Positions 33,095 through 42,005 of a stretch of 64,000 bases of DNA are shown one piece after another (position 1 is the stretch's first letter; each line of letters opens with the position of its first letter). A program made the position numbers and the translations under genes. The notes below the pieces were generated by a model. The model had not been told where the DNA came from, did not search any database, and saw only the letters and a program-made list of their open reading frames with translations. This DNA is from CAZDDB01 sp963843285 (GTDB lineage Bacteria; Acidobacteriota; HRBIN11; JAKEFK01), in assembly GCA_963843285.1 (NCBI GenBank), contig CAWJJO010000009.1, positions 30,612 to 94,611 on the forward strand. The letters run 5' to 3'.

Positions 33095-34639
33095 TCAGTG
33101 CGAAGTGCTGATTTCAGAAGCCAGAACAAAGCTATCACTGCGCGGTAACCAGGAAATAGAGTTATCCATGGCATAAACGTCCTGATCGATATACAGTGGC
33201 ACCCAGACAACGTCGTTTGTCACCTTCGACATAATATTTTGTATCGCATCCCTGCGGCGGTCGATCGACTGGATCCCAGCGCTATCTTCAATGGCGCGAT
33301 CCAATTCAGAATCCGCAAAGAGCCCGTAATTCATCACACCGTAATGCCGTTGTGAGTCCACGGAATGAAAACAATTATCCAGGATATCGCTGGCATCGCC
33401 TGTAGGACAGCCGATTCGCGACAGGAAGAATGAATATTGATGCTTTCGCAATCCGGGAAGAATGGTATTGTCGTCCAGCGCTTGCAAATCGACCCGGATT
33501 CGAATCCGCGCAAGTTGCTCCTTCACAATCGAAGCAGCTTCTCCGAATTGCTGCCTGACGTGCAATGTCACACGGAACCCGTTCGGGTATCCTGCCTGCT
33601 GCAAGAGTGAAACGGCGAGAGTCGGATCATAAGAAGCTGGTGAAATCTTTGGATTGAATCCAAAAACAATCGGCGGAAGAGGCTGCGATGCCGGGACTGC
33701 ATAGCTCCCAAGGCCGGATACCAGGCTTCTGGTATCCAATCCGGCCCGGATGGCCTTCCGAACCAGTTGATTCTTGAACGGATTGGATGCAGCATCGCAA
33801 AACGGAGTAGGATCGCGTTCCAGATCAAATCCGAGGTATTTCAAAAAAAGGCTGTCTTTTCTTACCGACTTGAATTTCTTTCCGTTGATTTCTTCTACTT
33901 TTTTAGAATTGCACTGTGCCAGATGAGACTGCCCGGATACCAGCGATTGAAGGGCCTGTTCGGAGGTCTGATTCAAACGGAATAAAACATGCTCAAAGAA
34001 CGGTTTCTTGCCCCAGTACCGGTCATTCCTCACCATTCGAAGGATAGCCATATCGTTCCATTGCAAAAGGGAATACGGACCGGTTCCGTTTACTGCCTTC
34101 GAGATTGTTTCTATATCCGAATTTCGCGACACGATTTCAATAAAGCGAAGCTTATTCAGCAATACATTCATCGGATGCTTCGTCCGGATGCGCACAGTCA
34201 GCGGCCCCTGGGCTGAAACCTCCGCGATGTCCAGTAAGTAGCCGGCCATCTCCAATTTCTGGCTATGGAGCAAACGTTGATAAGAATAAACCACGTCTCC
34301 CGAATCGAGAATCTTCCCATCATGAAATCTCACAGGGGACCGCAGGTAAAAAATCCATGTCAGCAGATCCGGATTCTCCCAGGAAACAGCCAGACACGGC
34401 TGAATCTTCATTTCTGCATCTGTTGTTACAAGTGGTTCATAGAAATGAGAAAGGAGGGCAAACGTACTGAGCGAATTCCGGACGTGCGGATCGAGAGTAT
34501 CTATCTCATACGGGACGGCAATGGCGATCTCGTGTCGTTGCTTGATCGCATCATTGCGGCAAGAAAAGGAAGACAGTAGAAGAACAATGAGAAAAACAGC
34601 CATCCCCCTTCTGTTTCGCACGACGGAATATTTGATCAT
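33095..34639 (-). CDS. Peptide/nickel-type ABC substrate-binding lipoprotein
   Basis: A 514-residue family-5 solute-binding protein. A lipoprotein signal (RNRRGMAVFLIVLLLSSFSC) is followed by the domain order of OppA/DppA: IDTLDPHVRN, FYEPLVTTDAEMKIQPCLAVSW, FYLRSPVRFHDGKILDSGDVVYSYQRLL, NGTGPYSL, and a C-terminal WVPLYID. These proteins bind oligopeptides, nickel complexes or sugars outside the cell and deliver them to ABC permeases. No permease or ATPase genes are next to it, so it is an orphan and may serve a distant transporter. The start is uncertain: ATG 34639 is favoured, but ATG 34603 follows AGAAGGGGG. Confidence 0.87.
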   Translation of the reverse strand: MIKYSVVRNRRGMAVFLIVLLLSSFSCRNDAIKQRHEIAIAVPYEIDTLDPHVRNSLSTFALLSHFYEPLVTTDAEMKIQPCLAVSWENPDLLTWIFYLRSPVRFHDGKILDSGDVVYSYQRLLHSQKLEMAGYLLDIAEVSAQGPLTVRIRTKHPMNVLLNKLRFIEIVSRNSDIETISKAVNGTGPYSLLQWNDMAILRMVRNDRYWGKKPFFEHVLFRLNQTSEQALQSLVSGQSHLAQCNSKKVEEINGKKFKSVRKDSLFLKYLGFDLERDPTPFCDAASNPFKNQLVRKAIRAGLDTRSLVSGLGSYAVPASQPLPPIVFGFNPKISPASYDPTLAVSLLQQAGYPNGFRVTLHVRQQFGEAASIVKEQLARIRIRVDLQALDDNTILPGLRKHQYSFFLSRIGCPTGDASDILDNCFHSVDSQRHYGVMNYGLFADSELDRAIEDSAGIQSIDRRRDAIQNIMSKVTNDVVWVPLYIDQDVYAMDNSISWLPRSDSFVLASEISTSH

Positions 34640-34665
34640 AAGAAAGGAGAAGTGACAAGCGATAC

Positions 34666-34840
34666 AATAGAACGGTAGTGGCTCATTTTTGTGTTGCTGC
34701 AATTTGATCTCACGAATTCGTTTGTAACGCCCGCCTCTGGCGGGCTCTTGAGCCCGAGCTCGGCCCGCGGGACGCGGGCGTTACAAACCGCAAACAGGCT
34801 TTGTTGTCGAGCAACACAAAATGAGCCACTACCAATAGAA
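34666..34840. mobile_element. MITE-like element with terminal inverted repeats and 7-bp flanks
   Basis: A 160-base unit (34674-34833) has near-perfect terminal inverted repeats: GGTAGTGGCTCATTTTTGTG at the left and CACAAAATGAGCCACTACC at the right, extending to 23-24 bases with one extra T. The direct repeat AATAGAA flanks it at 34666-34672 and 34834-34840 (one extra C on the left), like a target duplication. Inside are nested arms TTTGTAACGCCCGC (34721-34734) and GCGGGCGTTACAAA (34774-34787) and a GGGCTC-TT-GAGCCC stem. There is no open reading frame, so any transposase would act in trans. Confidence 0.6.
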
Positions 34841-34861
34841 GCAGATGGGAGGAAGAATACT

Positions 34862-35305
34862 ATGTCCACGCAGGATATTCGTGAATACGAAGTGCAGGCC
34901 CGCTCGACGGAAGTGTTCGGGAGGGTCCTTTGTACCTCACGCAACCATCATTTTGTGGTGGATGGGCCAGTGCAAAATGGTTGTCCGGGAGAAGCGATTA
35001 CTCCCGCCGAAGTATTTCTCTCAGGCGTTTCCGCTTGCGGGGTCGAGTTACTCCAGTTCCTTGCCAGACAAAGTAACATCCCTCTGCAGAGCGTAACCGT
35101 CAACATTTCAGGGAAGATGGATCGCAGCAAGCCGGCCCATCCGAAATTCACGGTTTTCAATTCCGTGAATGTCCGTTTTCTGCTGAGCGGAGTGAACCAG
35201 CAGCAAGCAGCCCAGCTTGTTGAAGATTTCAAATCCAGGTGACCGCTTTTTGGCACGGTCGCAGTTGCGACCCCGGATGTCCAAGTTAGTTTTTCTTTGC
35301 AGTAG
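34862..35305 (+). CDS. OsmC-family peroxidase, candidate selenoprotein (in-frame TGA)
   Basis: The frame from ATG 34862 (GGAGG nine bases upstream) encodes an OsmC-like thiol peroxidase. It reaches TGA at 35240-35242 after 126 residues, inside the last conserved block: ..VEDFKSR-[TGA]-PLFGTVAVATPDVQV, ending at TAG 35303. In relatives that position is the second catalytic Cys (R-C-P-L/I-x-G-T). Cys59 in SGVSACGVEL matches E. coli OsmC Cys59, and the TGA is codon 127 against Cys125. The post-TGA sequence keeps reading frame and homology, and a SECIS-like hairpin starts 14 bases beyond. Read-through would give 147 residues with selenocysteine as one redox residue, reducing organic hydroperoxides. 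A simple nonsense mutation is the alternative. Confidence 0.75.
35257..35272 (+). promoter_or_regulatory. SECIS-like hairpin downstream of in-frame TGA
   Basis: GGTCGCA-GT-TGCGACC is a perfect inverted repeat. As RNA it gives a 6-bp stem GGUCGC/GCGACC with apical loop AGUU, or a 7-bp stem with a 2-base loop. The loop begins 20 bases after the TGA at 35240-35242 and has G in its second position. Bacterial SECIS elements have a short stem, a G within the first two loop bases and a loop about 16-37 bases from UGA, so it fits. The lower stem may extend via TGG/CCA at 35251 and 35281. Confidence 0.6.
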
Positions 35306-35345
35306 CTCGCGACTAGTGACCTGCAACGCAAGGTTGTAAAGTGAT

Positions 35346-35370
35346 TCCTCCACCTTATGAAGGGGGAGAA
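35346..35370. repeat. CCTTATGAAGGGGG repeat copy
   Basis: CCTCCACCTTATGAAGGGGG forms a short imperfect hairpin and matches the left arms at 24829 and 26424. It lies between the OsmC gene and the convergent phosphatase-fold gene. Confidence 0.5.
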
Positions 35371-35400
35371 CATCGCTATCGATACATGAGTTACAGTCCA

Positions 35401-37584
35401 CTAATGCGCTGCAGATAGTTTGATGGTCGAAAATTCAGAAGGTAAAGCGTTGTTTTTTGCCCATTTTTTCAGATCCACGATTTGCACGTCGTTTCTTCCC
35501 TGGCGAAACGCAGATTCGGGAAGGATCATTCCAAAGCCGTGAATGCCTTCTAAACTTGGAGCCTTTCCTCCATCGATTGGCGATCTGAGCCACAGAGTTT
35601 TTACGAATCCTTGCACATCTTTATCAGGAAGATAAGTACGTGTCACCCCTCGAAGGACGCCGTTGACCAGAGCACCCAACAGGATCGGCTTTTCGACAGG
35701 GTTCTCAAAAAGGATCCTTCCCGTCACGAAGGTAGGAACGAAATCTGAAGACAGATCTACGAAATTCCACGATTCGGGGTTCCGGGTTTCCACGCGAAAA
35801 GAGTTGGAGACGTCGATCGTATCGAGATGCGCCCGAATCGTAGCAGGAACCGAGTACATCCTGTCTAAAATATCCCTGGTGCCGGATCCAAAAAGTGCAA
35901 TTTTCCGCCGAACCGACGCTTGAGTTTCTACACTTTGGGGATCGAACTCCAGCCACTTGCGCGCCCTGGTTCCTACATTACTGAACGCTTTCTTTTTTGT
36001 GCGCGGAACAGCACGATCGCGAAGCGCCGAGAACCCGTCCATCTGCCAATCTGTAAGAATTCTCAACGCTTCGGCAATCGTAGGAAGGATATCAACCGTT
36101 TCGACTTCTCGTTCGAGAATTCCCTGCTGCGAATTTCCTGGAAATTTCATCAGGAGCGGCACGGACAAAATATCCTGATAGTTGATTTTGTTCAGCGTCC
36201 GGTAAGGATTGCCAGGAACAAAACCAGCACCATGATCGGCCGTCACCACAACAAGCGCCTGATCATATAAGCCGGTTTTCTTCAATCGATCGATCAGCTG
36301 CCCCATCAATCTGTCAACAAATCCAACCTGCAATAGGTGTCGCTGATATCCCCTGGCAACAACCCATTCATCTGTAGTCCAAACTTCCTCTTGAATGGAA
36401 ATACCTTCGGCTCCCCCCGGACCAAATGAACGGTAGTCGTAACGCTTACCTGAAGGCAGATATTCCCATGGAACATGGGGTAACACACAATGAAAAAAGA
36501 ACAAAGTTGGCTTTTTGGTCGGCACGATTAAACTCAAAACTTTCTGAAATTGCTCCATTCGCTGCGAATACGGATCTGGTTTGCTCAAAGAGTTTCCTGA
36601 TTTCTGATTCCAGAAGTTACCCCAGGACAGGCCGATGGATGGAAGACTGCCGCTAAAATCAGATGGTGCGATGACGTGCAGATAAACAGCGCACAGATCT
36701 ACTAAGGTAGACTGCAGCTGTTTGAGCAAACTGGATTCCATGGCTCCGGATACGTTAAAAACTCGCGGACAGAGTTCCGTGATCGGCTCAAATACGTTCA
36801 GCTCGTAAGATCCAGCGAGCATTGTGAATAGATTTTGGGGATAGTCTTTCGCGATCGAAAGCCGGGACGGATCCGGATACTTTCCGGTGAGAATTGCCGT
36901 AACAGCCTCCGGAGTCCCATCAGCAACCGTTGTAGCTTTGCGAAACCAGATAGAATCCTCCATCAATCGGTGAAAGTTCGGGTATCTCACCGGATCGATG
37001 TCGCCGTTTTCGTCCAGCAAAGAAACCACCGGGAACTCGTCAAACACCAGCACAAAAACGGGAGCCGTAGCTGATACTTTCAACACGTGTGGAACGTCTG
37101 AATCGTCTGATCGCAAGACTTTCCCGATGGAATGATTCGTCAGAAACAGGATCGGAATAATCAAGAGGGAAAGGGAAAGATAATTTACCAGAATTCGCGC
37201 CGCCTGAAGGCGACTCACGAGTACCAGCATCAGCACACCTCCCAGGAAGGCAGTCCCTATCAGAATTGTTCCTGGAAGCATCTCCAAATTCTTCAATGTG
37301 GGCATCAGAGTCGTCGCTGCCAACAGAACAAAAAGGAATCCGTGAACTACTTCTCTTAACTTTGGATGAATCCATCCGGAAAGAAGCTCAATGACAGCAA
37401 GGATTCCCGGAATGCCGATCGACAGAAGAATTGCCAGCAGGACGATTTCCAGCGGCTTACTGTGCTTTGCGATAAAGAATTCCGAATTGCGGGACAGAAG
37501 ATCAAACAGAGGCTGAGCAACTCCGAAGTTAAACAAAACAAACAGGCTGAGCACTTGAAGAACTCCCTTCCGGTAACCTGTCAT
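35401..37584 (-). CDS. Membrane sulfatase/phosphoethanolamine-transferase-fold protein
   Basis: A 727-residue protein with four to five transmembrane segments in the first 150 residues and a large extracytoplasmic alkaline-phosphatase-superfamily domain (about 175-500). Metal-site segments are visible: FVLVFDEFPV, the Thr-bearing turn ADGTPEAVTAILTGKYP, VVVTADHGAGF and the His of FFHCVLPHVPWEY. A C-terminal ~200-residue region is beta-rich and unrecognised. The layout resembles LtaS/EptA-type enzymes that transfer phospho-groups to glycans or lipids, but the nucleophile context does not identify the substrate. GAGG seven bases upstream supports the ATG. Convergent with the OsmC gene. Confidence 0.75.
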   Translation of the reverse strand: MTGYRKGVLQVLSLFVLFNFGVAQPLFDLLSRNSEFFIAKHSKPLEIVLLAILLSIGIPGILAVIELLSGWIHPKLREVVHGFLFVLLAATTLMPTLKNLEMLPGTILIGTAFLGGVLMLVLVSRLQAARILVNYLSLSLLIIPILFLTNHSIGKVLRSDDSDVPHVLKVSATAPVFVLVFDEFPVVSLLDENGDIDPVRYPNFHRLMEDSIWFRKATTVADGTPEAVTAILTGKYPDPSRLSIAKDYPQNLFTMLAGSYELNVFEPITELCPRVFNVSGAMESSLLKQLQSTLVDLCAVYLHVIAPSDFSGSLPSIGLSWGNFWNQKSGNSLSKPDPYSQRMEQFQKVLSLIVPTKKPTLFFFHCVLPHVPWEYLPSGKRYDYRSFGPGGAEGISIQEEVWTTDEWVVARGYQRHLLQVGFVDRLMGQLIDRLKKTGLYDQALVVVTADHGAGFVPGNPYRTLNKINYQDILSVPLLMKFPGNSQQGILEREVETVDILPTIAEALRILTDWQMDGFSALRDRAVPRTKKKAFSNVGTRARKWLEFDPQSVETQASVRRKIALFGSGTRDILDRMYSVPATIRAHLDTIDVSNSFRVETRNPESWNFVDLSSDFVPTFVTGRILFENPVEKPILLGALVNGVLRGVTRTYLPDKDVQGFVKTLWLRSPIDGGKAPSLEGIHGFGMILPESAFRQGRNDVQIVDLKKWAKNNALPSEFSTIKLSAAH

Positions 37585-37718
37585 GAATGGACCTCTGTTT
37601 TTGAGAAGACAACCATTATAGCCGGTCCCGCTAAAGCACGATTTGATCCATCTCTATCTAAAGATAGTTGGCGCGGCGCTTTTCTTATGATAAGAAGGAA
37701 CAGTTTGTGGGAGGTTTT

Positions 37719-38462
37719 ATGCGTATTCAGATCGGGCTAATCGCAGCCATGTTCATTGTTTTAATTTCCGGCGCGAGCGCGCTAACGGTAGACGAATTGA
37801 TCGCCAAGAATGTCGCAGCCAGAGGGGGCCTCGAAAAAATTCGCGCGATCCAATCTCTTCGCCAGACGGGTAAGATCCAATTCGGTTCTACCAGTGTGGG
37901 GTATCAGTGGCAGGGAAAGCGCCCCGGTATGGTACGCACTGAGATTACGTTCCAGGGTCTTACTGCAGTGAACGCCTACGATGGAAGCGTTGGTTGGCGG
38001 ATTCAACCATTCCGGGGACGCATTGATCCGGAGAAGATGTCAGCCGACGATGTAAAGCCGATGCAACTCGATGCAGACATGGATGGTCCACTGATCGACT
38101 ATCAGAAGAAAGGAAACAAAGTGGAATACCTGGGGACCGAAGATGTGGACGGCACGGATGCTCACAAACTGAAAGTCACGTTAAAAAATGGTGATGTGCG
38201 CTATATCTATCTGGATCCCGATTATTATCTGGACATTCGCGTAATCGATCAGACAACAATCCGCGGCGCTCAGCAGGAAAGTGAGACAGACCTTGGCGAC
38301 TATGAACAGGTCAATGGCGTATTCCTTCCCTTCTCTATCGAATCCGGCCCCAAAGGCGGACCGAAGAATGCAAAAGTGACCATCGATAAAGCGGAAGTGA
38401 ATGTAGATCTGGACGATGCGGTATTCCATTTTCCCGTAGCGGCTCCAGCTTCTGGCAAATAG
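37719..38462 (+). CDS. Periplasmic LolA-like protein
   Basis: A 247-residue exported protein with a signal peptide (MRIQIGLIAAMFIVLISGASA) followed by VDELIAKNVAARGGLEKIRAIQSLRQTG, typical of the LolA/LolB-like half-barrel group annotated as outer-membrane lipoprotein-sorting-like. The rest alternates beta strands (VGYQWQGKRPGMVRTEI, YLGTEDVDGTDAHKLKVTL, YIYLDPDYYLDIRV). It probably binds a lipid or lipoprotein, or stabilises an exported enzyme. The ATG at 37719 follows GGGAGG; an in-frame upstream start at 37668 is unlikely. The next gene begins 13 bases downstream, so both are likely co-transcribed and exported together. Confidence 0.78.
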   Translation: MRIQIGLIAAMFIVLISGASALTVDELIAKNVAARGGLEKIRAIQSLRQTGKIQFGSTSVGYQWQGKRPGMVRTEITFQGLTAVNAYDGSVGWRIQPFRGRIDPEKMSADDVKPMQLDADMDGPLIDYQKKGNKVEYLGTEDVDGTDAHKLKVTLKNGDVRYIYLDPDYYLDIRVIDQTTIRGAQQESETDLGDYEQVNGVFLPFSIESGPKGGPKNAKVTIDKAEVNVDLDDAVFHFPVAAPASGK

Positions 38463-38474
38463 GAGGAGGATCTC

Positions 38475-41400
38475 ATGAAATACAGACTGTTGATTCTGAT
38501 ATTGTTCGCACTGATTCCTGTTTCAACTTCGATCTGTTTCGCCGCCGGCGCCGCACCGGCAGCGCGTTTCGATGCAGGGACCATCTCCGGTTTGGAGATT
38601 CGCAACATCGGTCCAGCGCGCGTTAGCGGCCGCATCTCAGCTCTTGCAGCTGTCAATGTTGACGGCAAGACCCTCCTTTATATAGGCGCTGCAAGCGGCG
38701 GCGTTTGGAAATCGGAAGATGGAGGCACAACACTCAAACCGGTATTTGATAAGAATCCTGTGCAGTCGATCGGCGCAGTTACGATCGACCCTTCCAATCC
38801 CAAAACCGTCTGGGTAGGGACAGGCGAATCGTGGACACGCAACTCTGTTTCGATCGGGGACGGTATTTACAAATCGACAGACGGTGGCGAGACGTGGACG
38901 AACATGGGACTGAGCGAATCCGAACGCATCGTGAAAATTCTTGTAGATCCGAAGAACAGCGATGTTGTATATGCGTGCGTGCCCGGCAAATTGTGGAGTG
39001 ATTCCGCCGACCGCGGCCTGTACAAGACGGCCGATGGCGGAAGGACATGGAACTTGATTCTGCGCGGCAGCAATCTGTCAACCGGATGCTCCGGCATCTC
39101 CATGGATCCGCAGAATTCCAATGTTTTGATCGCGGGCACGTGGGATTTCCGGCGAAAAGGATGGACGTTCCGCTCGGGTGGAGACGGTCCGGATGCGCCA
39201 AGTGGAAGTGGCCTGCACTCTTCCACCGATGGCGGAAAAACATGGACAGAATTAGAAGCCGGGAAAAACGGATTACCGCCAAAACCATACGGCCGCATCG
39301 AAGTTGAGATTGCGCCATCCAAAAGCAAGATCGTCTACGCCCTGATCGAGGGTGTCGATTCCGCTCTGTACCGTTCCGATGATGGTGGCAAGACCTGGGA
39401 AAAACGCGATCGGAGTACGTACATGGTCTGGCGTCCATTTTATTTCGCAAACCTGATTGTCGATCCAACAAATCCGGAACACGTGTACAAAACCGATCTC
39501 AATCTGATCGTAAGCGAAGATGGCGGTAAGAGTTTTAGCCAGACGGGTGGCGGCTCACATGGTGATTGGCACGACCTCTGGATCGATCCGCAAAATCCAA
39601 AACATGAAATTGGCGGCGATGACGGTGGATTGTGGATCTCCTACGATGGAGGAAACCGCTGGTGGATGGGAATGAATCTGCCGATCGCGCAGTACTATCA
39701 CGTCAGCGTTGACGATCGCGATCCGTATCAGGTTTACGGCGGCCTGCAGGATAACACGAACTGGATCGGGGATTCAGAATATCCGGGCGGTATCTCCCTT
39801 TCACGCTGGGAGAGTATGCTTGGCGGCGACGGTTTTCACGCATACTCCGATCCTGCAGATCCAAATTACGCCTATGCCGAAACTCAGGGAGGGGCGATCG
39901 CAAGATACAATCGAAATACACGTGACGCCCGCGATATCAAGCCCACTGCGGGCTACAACGAGAAGCTGCGTTTCAACTGGAATACCCCGATGCATATGAG
40001 CCCGAACGAAAAAGGCACGATCTACTTAGGATCACAATTCCTGTTCCGTTCGCGCGATCACGGGCAAAGCTGGGAACGCATTTCGCCCGATTTGACAACC
40101 AACGATCCTGCGAAACAGAAGCAGGAACTGTCGGGCGGCATCACCGTGGATAACTCCTTCGCTGAGATGCACACCACGATCTATTCGATCAGCGAATCTC
40201 CCAAAGACGGAAAGATGATTTGGGTTGGCACGGACGACGGCAATATTCAGTTTACAAGGGACGCCGGAAAGAGCTGGAACAATGTGACAGGCAACATCAA
40301 AGGCATCCCGGCAACATCCTGGGTGTCGTGTATTACGGCAAGCCGGTTCGATACAGCAACCGCATATGCGACTTTCGATCGTCATACTTTCGGCGATATG
40401 AACTCGTACGTTTTCAAGACCGCGGATTACGGCAAAACTTGGTCGCGCATCGCAGGACCCGATCAGGGTCTTCGTGGATACGCGCATGTGATCAAGGAAG
40501 ACAACATCAAGCAGGGTTTGCTATTTGTCGGGACGGAGTTCGGACTCTGGATCTCCAACAACGATGGAAAATCGTGGGCGCAGTTCAAGGGCGGCAATTT
40601 TCCAAGCGTTGCAGTGCGGGATATCGCAGAGCATCCGCGCAATCAGGATCTCGTTCTGGGAACTCACGGCCGGGGAATCTGGATCATCGATGACATTACT
40701 CCGCTTCGTGAGGTAACGGACGAGTCATTGCAAAGGGATGCCATTTTTCTAACCGGCAGACCCGTGACGCAGCGCATCGAAGGACAGGGCGGATGGGTAG
40801 AGGGCGATGCAACATTTGTAGGTGAAAATGCGCCGGAAGGCGCCGTGATCTCTTATTATCAACGCACCCGTCATCTTTTCGGACGGATCAAAATTGAGAT
40901 TCTCGATGCAGCCGGCGCGGTCGTGGATACGATCCCGGCAGGAAAGCGCCGCGGGATCAACCGGGTCACTTGGAGCATGCGGTTGGCTCCGCCGCGCGTT
41001 CCCAAAGCTGCGCAGCTGGCACAGGGTTCCACGCAAGGCCCGCGCGTGGTTCCGGGAACGTATACCGTGCGGCTCACAAAAGGAAAGGAAGTCTACGAAA
41101 CGAAAATAGAGATCGGATTGGATCCGCGCGCAAAATTCAACGTTGATGATCGAAAAGCTCAGTTCGACGCGGTGATGCGTGTTCACAAAATGTTCGGGGA
41201 TATGAGCGATCTAGTTGGCAAGATCAATCAGAATCGCATGATGGCAAGTCAACTGGCGCAAAACCTGCCCGAACAAGATGCGCTGCGCAAAGATCTTCAG
41301 GATTTTTCCGATCAGACCGATGAAATTCGCAAGAAGATCGTTGCCACAAAGGAAGGCGGCGCCATCACGGGAGAACAACGCCTTCGCGAAGACGCTGATG

Positions 41401-41579
41401 ATCTGTACAGCGCCCTTCAATCGTACGAAGGACGCCCGGCGACATACCAGATGGAACGGATCGATGTGTTGCAGCGCCAGTTGGATGATGTGGTCAAAGG
41501 TTATGAGGCGTTGGCAGCAAAATCATTGCCGAAAATCAACGAGGGCTTGAAGTCCCATAATCTTCCCCCGATTTCATAG
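38475..41579 (+). CDS. Large secreted BNR/VPS10-like beta-propeller protein
   Basis: A 1034-residue exported protein with a signal peptide (about 1-25). Residues about 30-780 are built from repeated BNR/Asp-box units of the type SxDGGKTW (SEDGGTTLKP, STDGGETWTNMG, TADGGRTWNL, SSTDGGKTWTEL, RSDDGGKTWEKR, SEDGGKSFSQT, ISNNDGKSWAQF), which form sortilin/VPS10-like propellers. Residues about 780-900 look like a beta-sandwich and the C-terminal 130 residues are a helical region. Genome annotation often calls such proteins glycosyl hydrolases, but the propeller alone does not prove a hydrolase and no catalytic residues can be assigned. AGGAGGAGG precedes the ATG. It follows the LolA-like gene closely. 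Confidence 0.85.
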   Translation: MKYRLLILILFALIPVSTSICFAAGAAPAARFDAGTISGLEIRNIGPARVSGRISALAAVNVDGKTLLYIGAASGGVWKSEDGGTTLKPVFDKNPVQSIGAVTIDPSNPKTVWVGTGESWTRNSVSIGDGIYKSTDGGETWTNMGLSESERIVKILVDPKNSDVVYACVPGKLWSDSADRGLYKTADGGRTWNLILRGSNLSTGCSGISMDPQNSNVLIAGTWDFRRKGWTFRSGGDGPDAPSGSGLHSSTDGGKTWTELEAGKNGLPPKPYGRIEVEIAPSKSKIVYALIEGVDSALYRSDDGGKTWEKRDRSTYMVWRPFYFANLIVDPTNPEHVYKTDLNLIVSEDGGKSFSQTGGGSHGDWHDLWIDPQNPKHEIGGDDGGLWISYDGGNRWWMGMNLPIAQYYHVSVDDRDPYQVYGGLQDNTNWIGDSEYPGGISLSRWESMLGGDGFHAYSDPADPNYAYAETQGGAIARYNRNTRDARDIKPTAGYNEKLRFNWNTPMHMSPNEKGTIYLGSQFLFRSRDHGQSWERISPDLTTNDPAKQKQELSGGITVDNSFAEMHTTIYSISESPKDGKMIWVGTDDGNIQFTRDAGKSWNNVTGNIKGIPATSWVSCITASRFDTATAYATFDRHTFGDMNSYVFKTADYGKTWSRIAGPDQGLRGYAHVIKEDNIKQGLLFVGTEFGLWISNNDGKSWAQFKGGNFPSVAVRDIAEHPRNQDLVLGTHGRGIWIIDDITPLREVTDESLQRDAIFLTGRPVTQRIEGQGGWVEGDATFVGENAPEGAVISYYQRTRHLFGRIKIEILDAAGAVVDTIPAGKRRGINRVTWSMRLAPPRVPKAAQLAQGSTQGPRVVPGTYTVRLTKGKEVYETKIEIGLDPRAKFNVDDRKAQFDAVMRVHKMFGDMSDLVGKINQNRMMASQLAQNLPEQDALRKDLQDFSDQTDEIRKKIVATKEGGAITGEQRLREDADDLYSALQSYEGRPATYQMERIDVLQRQLDDVVKGYEALAAKSLPKINEGLKSHNLPPIS

Positions 41580-41590
41580 TTCCTGATTGG

Positions 41591-41636
41591 AGCGCAGGAG
41601 TCTCGCGTGCATTGTGGGGTCGCAGGCTTCCAGCCT
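41591..41636 (+). repeat. Left arm of a 46-base inverted repeat pair
   Basis: AGCGCAGGAGTCTCGCGTGC continuing to CAGGCTTCCAGCCT is the reverse complement, with about five differences, of 41947-41992. It starts eleven bases after the stop of the BNR protein gene. Confidence 0.8.
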
Positions 41637-41946
41637 AAGACACATCCAGAGAATCCAGGCCGCGGGAAACGCTGCGAATCGTTTTCTAGCCGCTCCTACG
41701 AGCTATCTACTTGGGGTTTACCCGCGATAGCGCGGCGCTCCAGATTCGGCTGCTTGAACCAATGCGCATGCCCAGACCTTATTCCATCGGTGGGAAAAGA
41801 GTATGGGCGACTTATACAAACACCGTTCGCACCAATAACGTGCGATTGGTTCCGGTATACGGCAATCGGATTTGATTCTCGCCCAGGAATCAGAGGCAAT
41901 TCGGAAATTCCGAAAAGCTCTTCCAGGAATTACAATCATCCCGGGC
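41637..41946. pseudogene. Gene-free 310-base segment between inverted repeats, possible deiminase remnant
   Basis: No intact gene is present between 41580 and 42068. In one plus-strand frame KRVWATYTNTVRTNNVRLVP followed by VYGNR, and in another frame ESEAIRKFRKALPGITIIPG, read like the C-terminal part of an agmatine/peptidyl-arginine deiminase-type protein (TYTN-x-LxxNxxVLVPxYG then EALPGxxxxP). Stops and a frame change separate them. This identification rests on short resemblance only. Confidence 0.3.
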
Positions 41947-41992
41947 AGGCTAGAAGTCTGCGACCCATAATGCACGCGAGACGCCTGCGCTC
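41947..41992 (-). repeat. Right arm of a 46-base inverted repeat pair
   Basis: AGGCTAGAAGTCTGCGACCC continuing to GACGCCTGCGCT is the reverse complement of 41591-41636. The same unit, in shorter form, occurs near 15480-15548 and 30060-30103. Confidence 0.8.
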
Positions 41993-42005
41993 TAATAAGA
42001 AATTT

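Noticed and set aside
38475..41579. Calling the BNR-repeat protein a specific glycosyl hydrolase or sialidase
   Set aside because: Asp-box repeats are clear but no catalytic residues or sialidase Arg triad can be recognised; the propeller alone does not show hydrolase activity.
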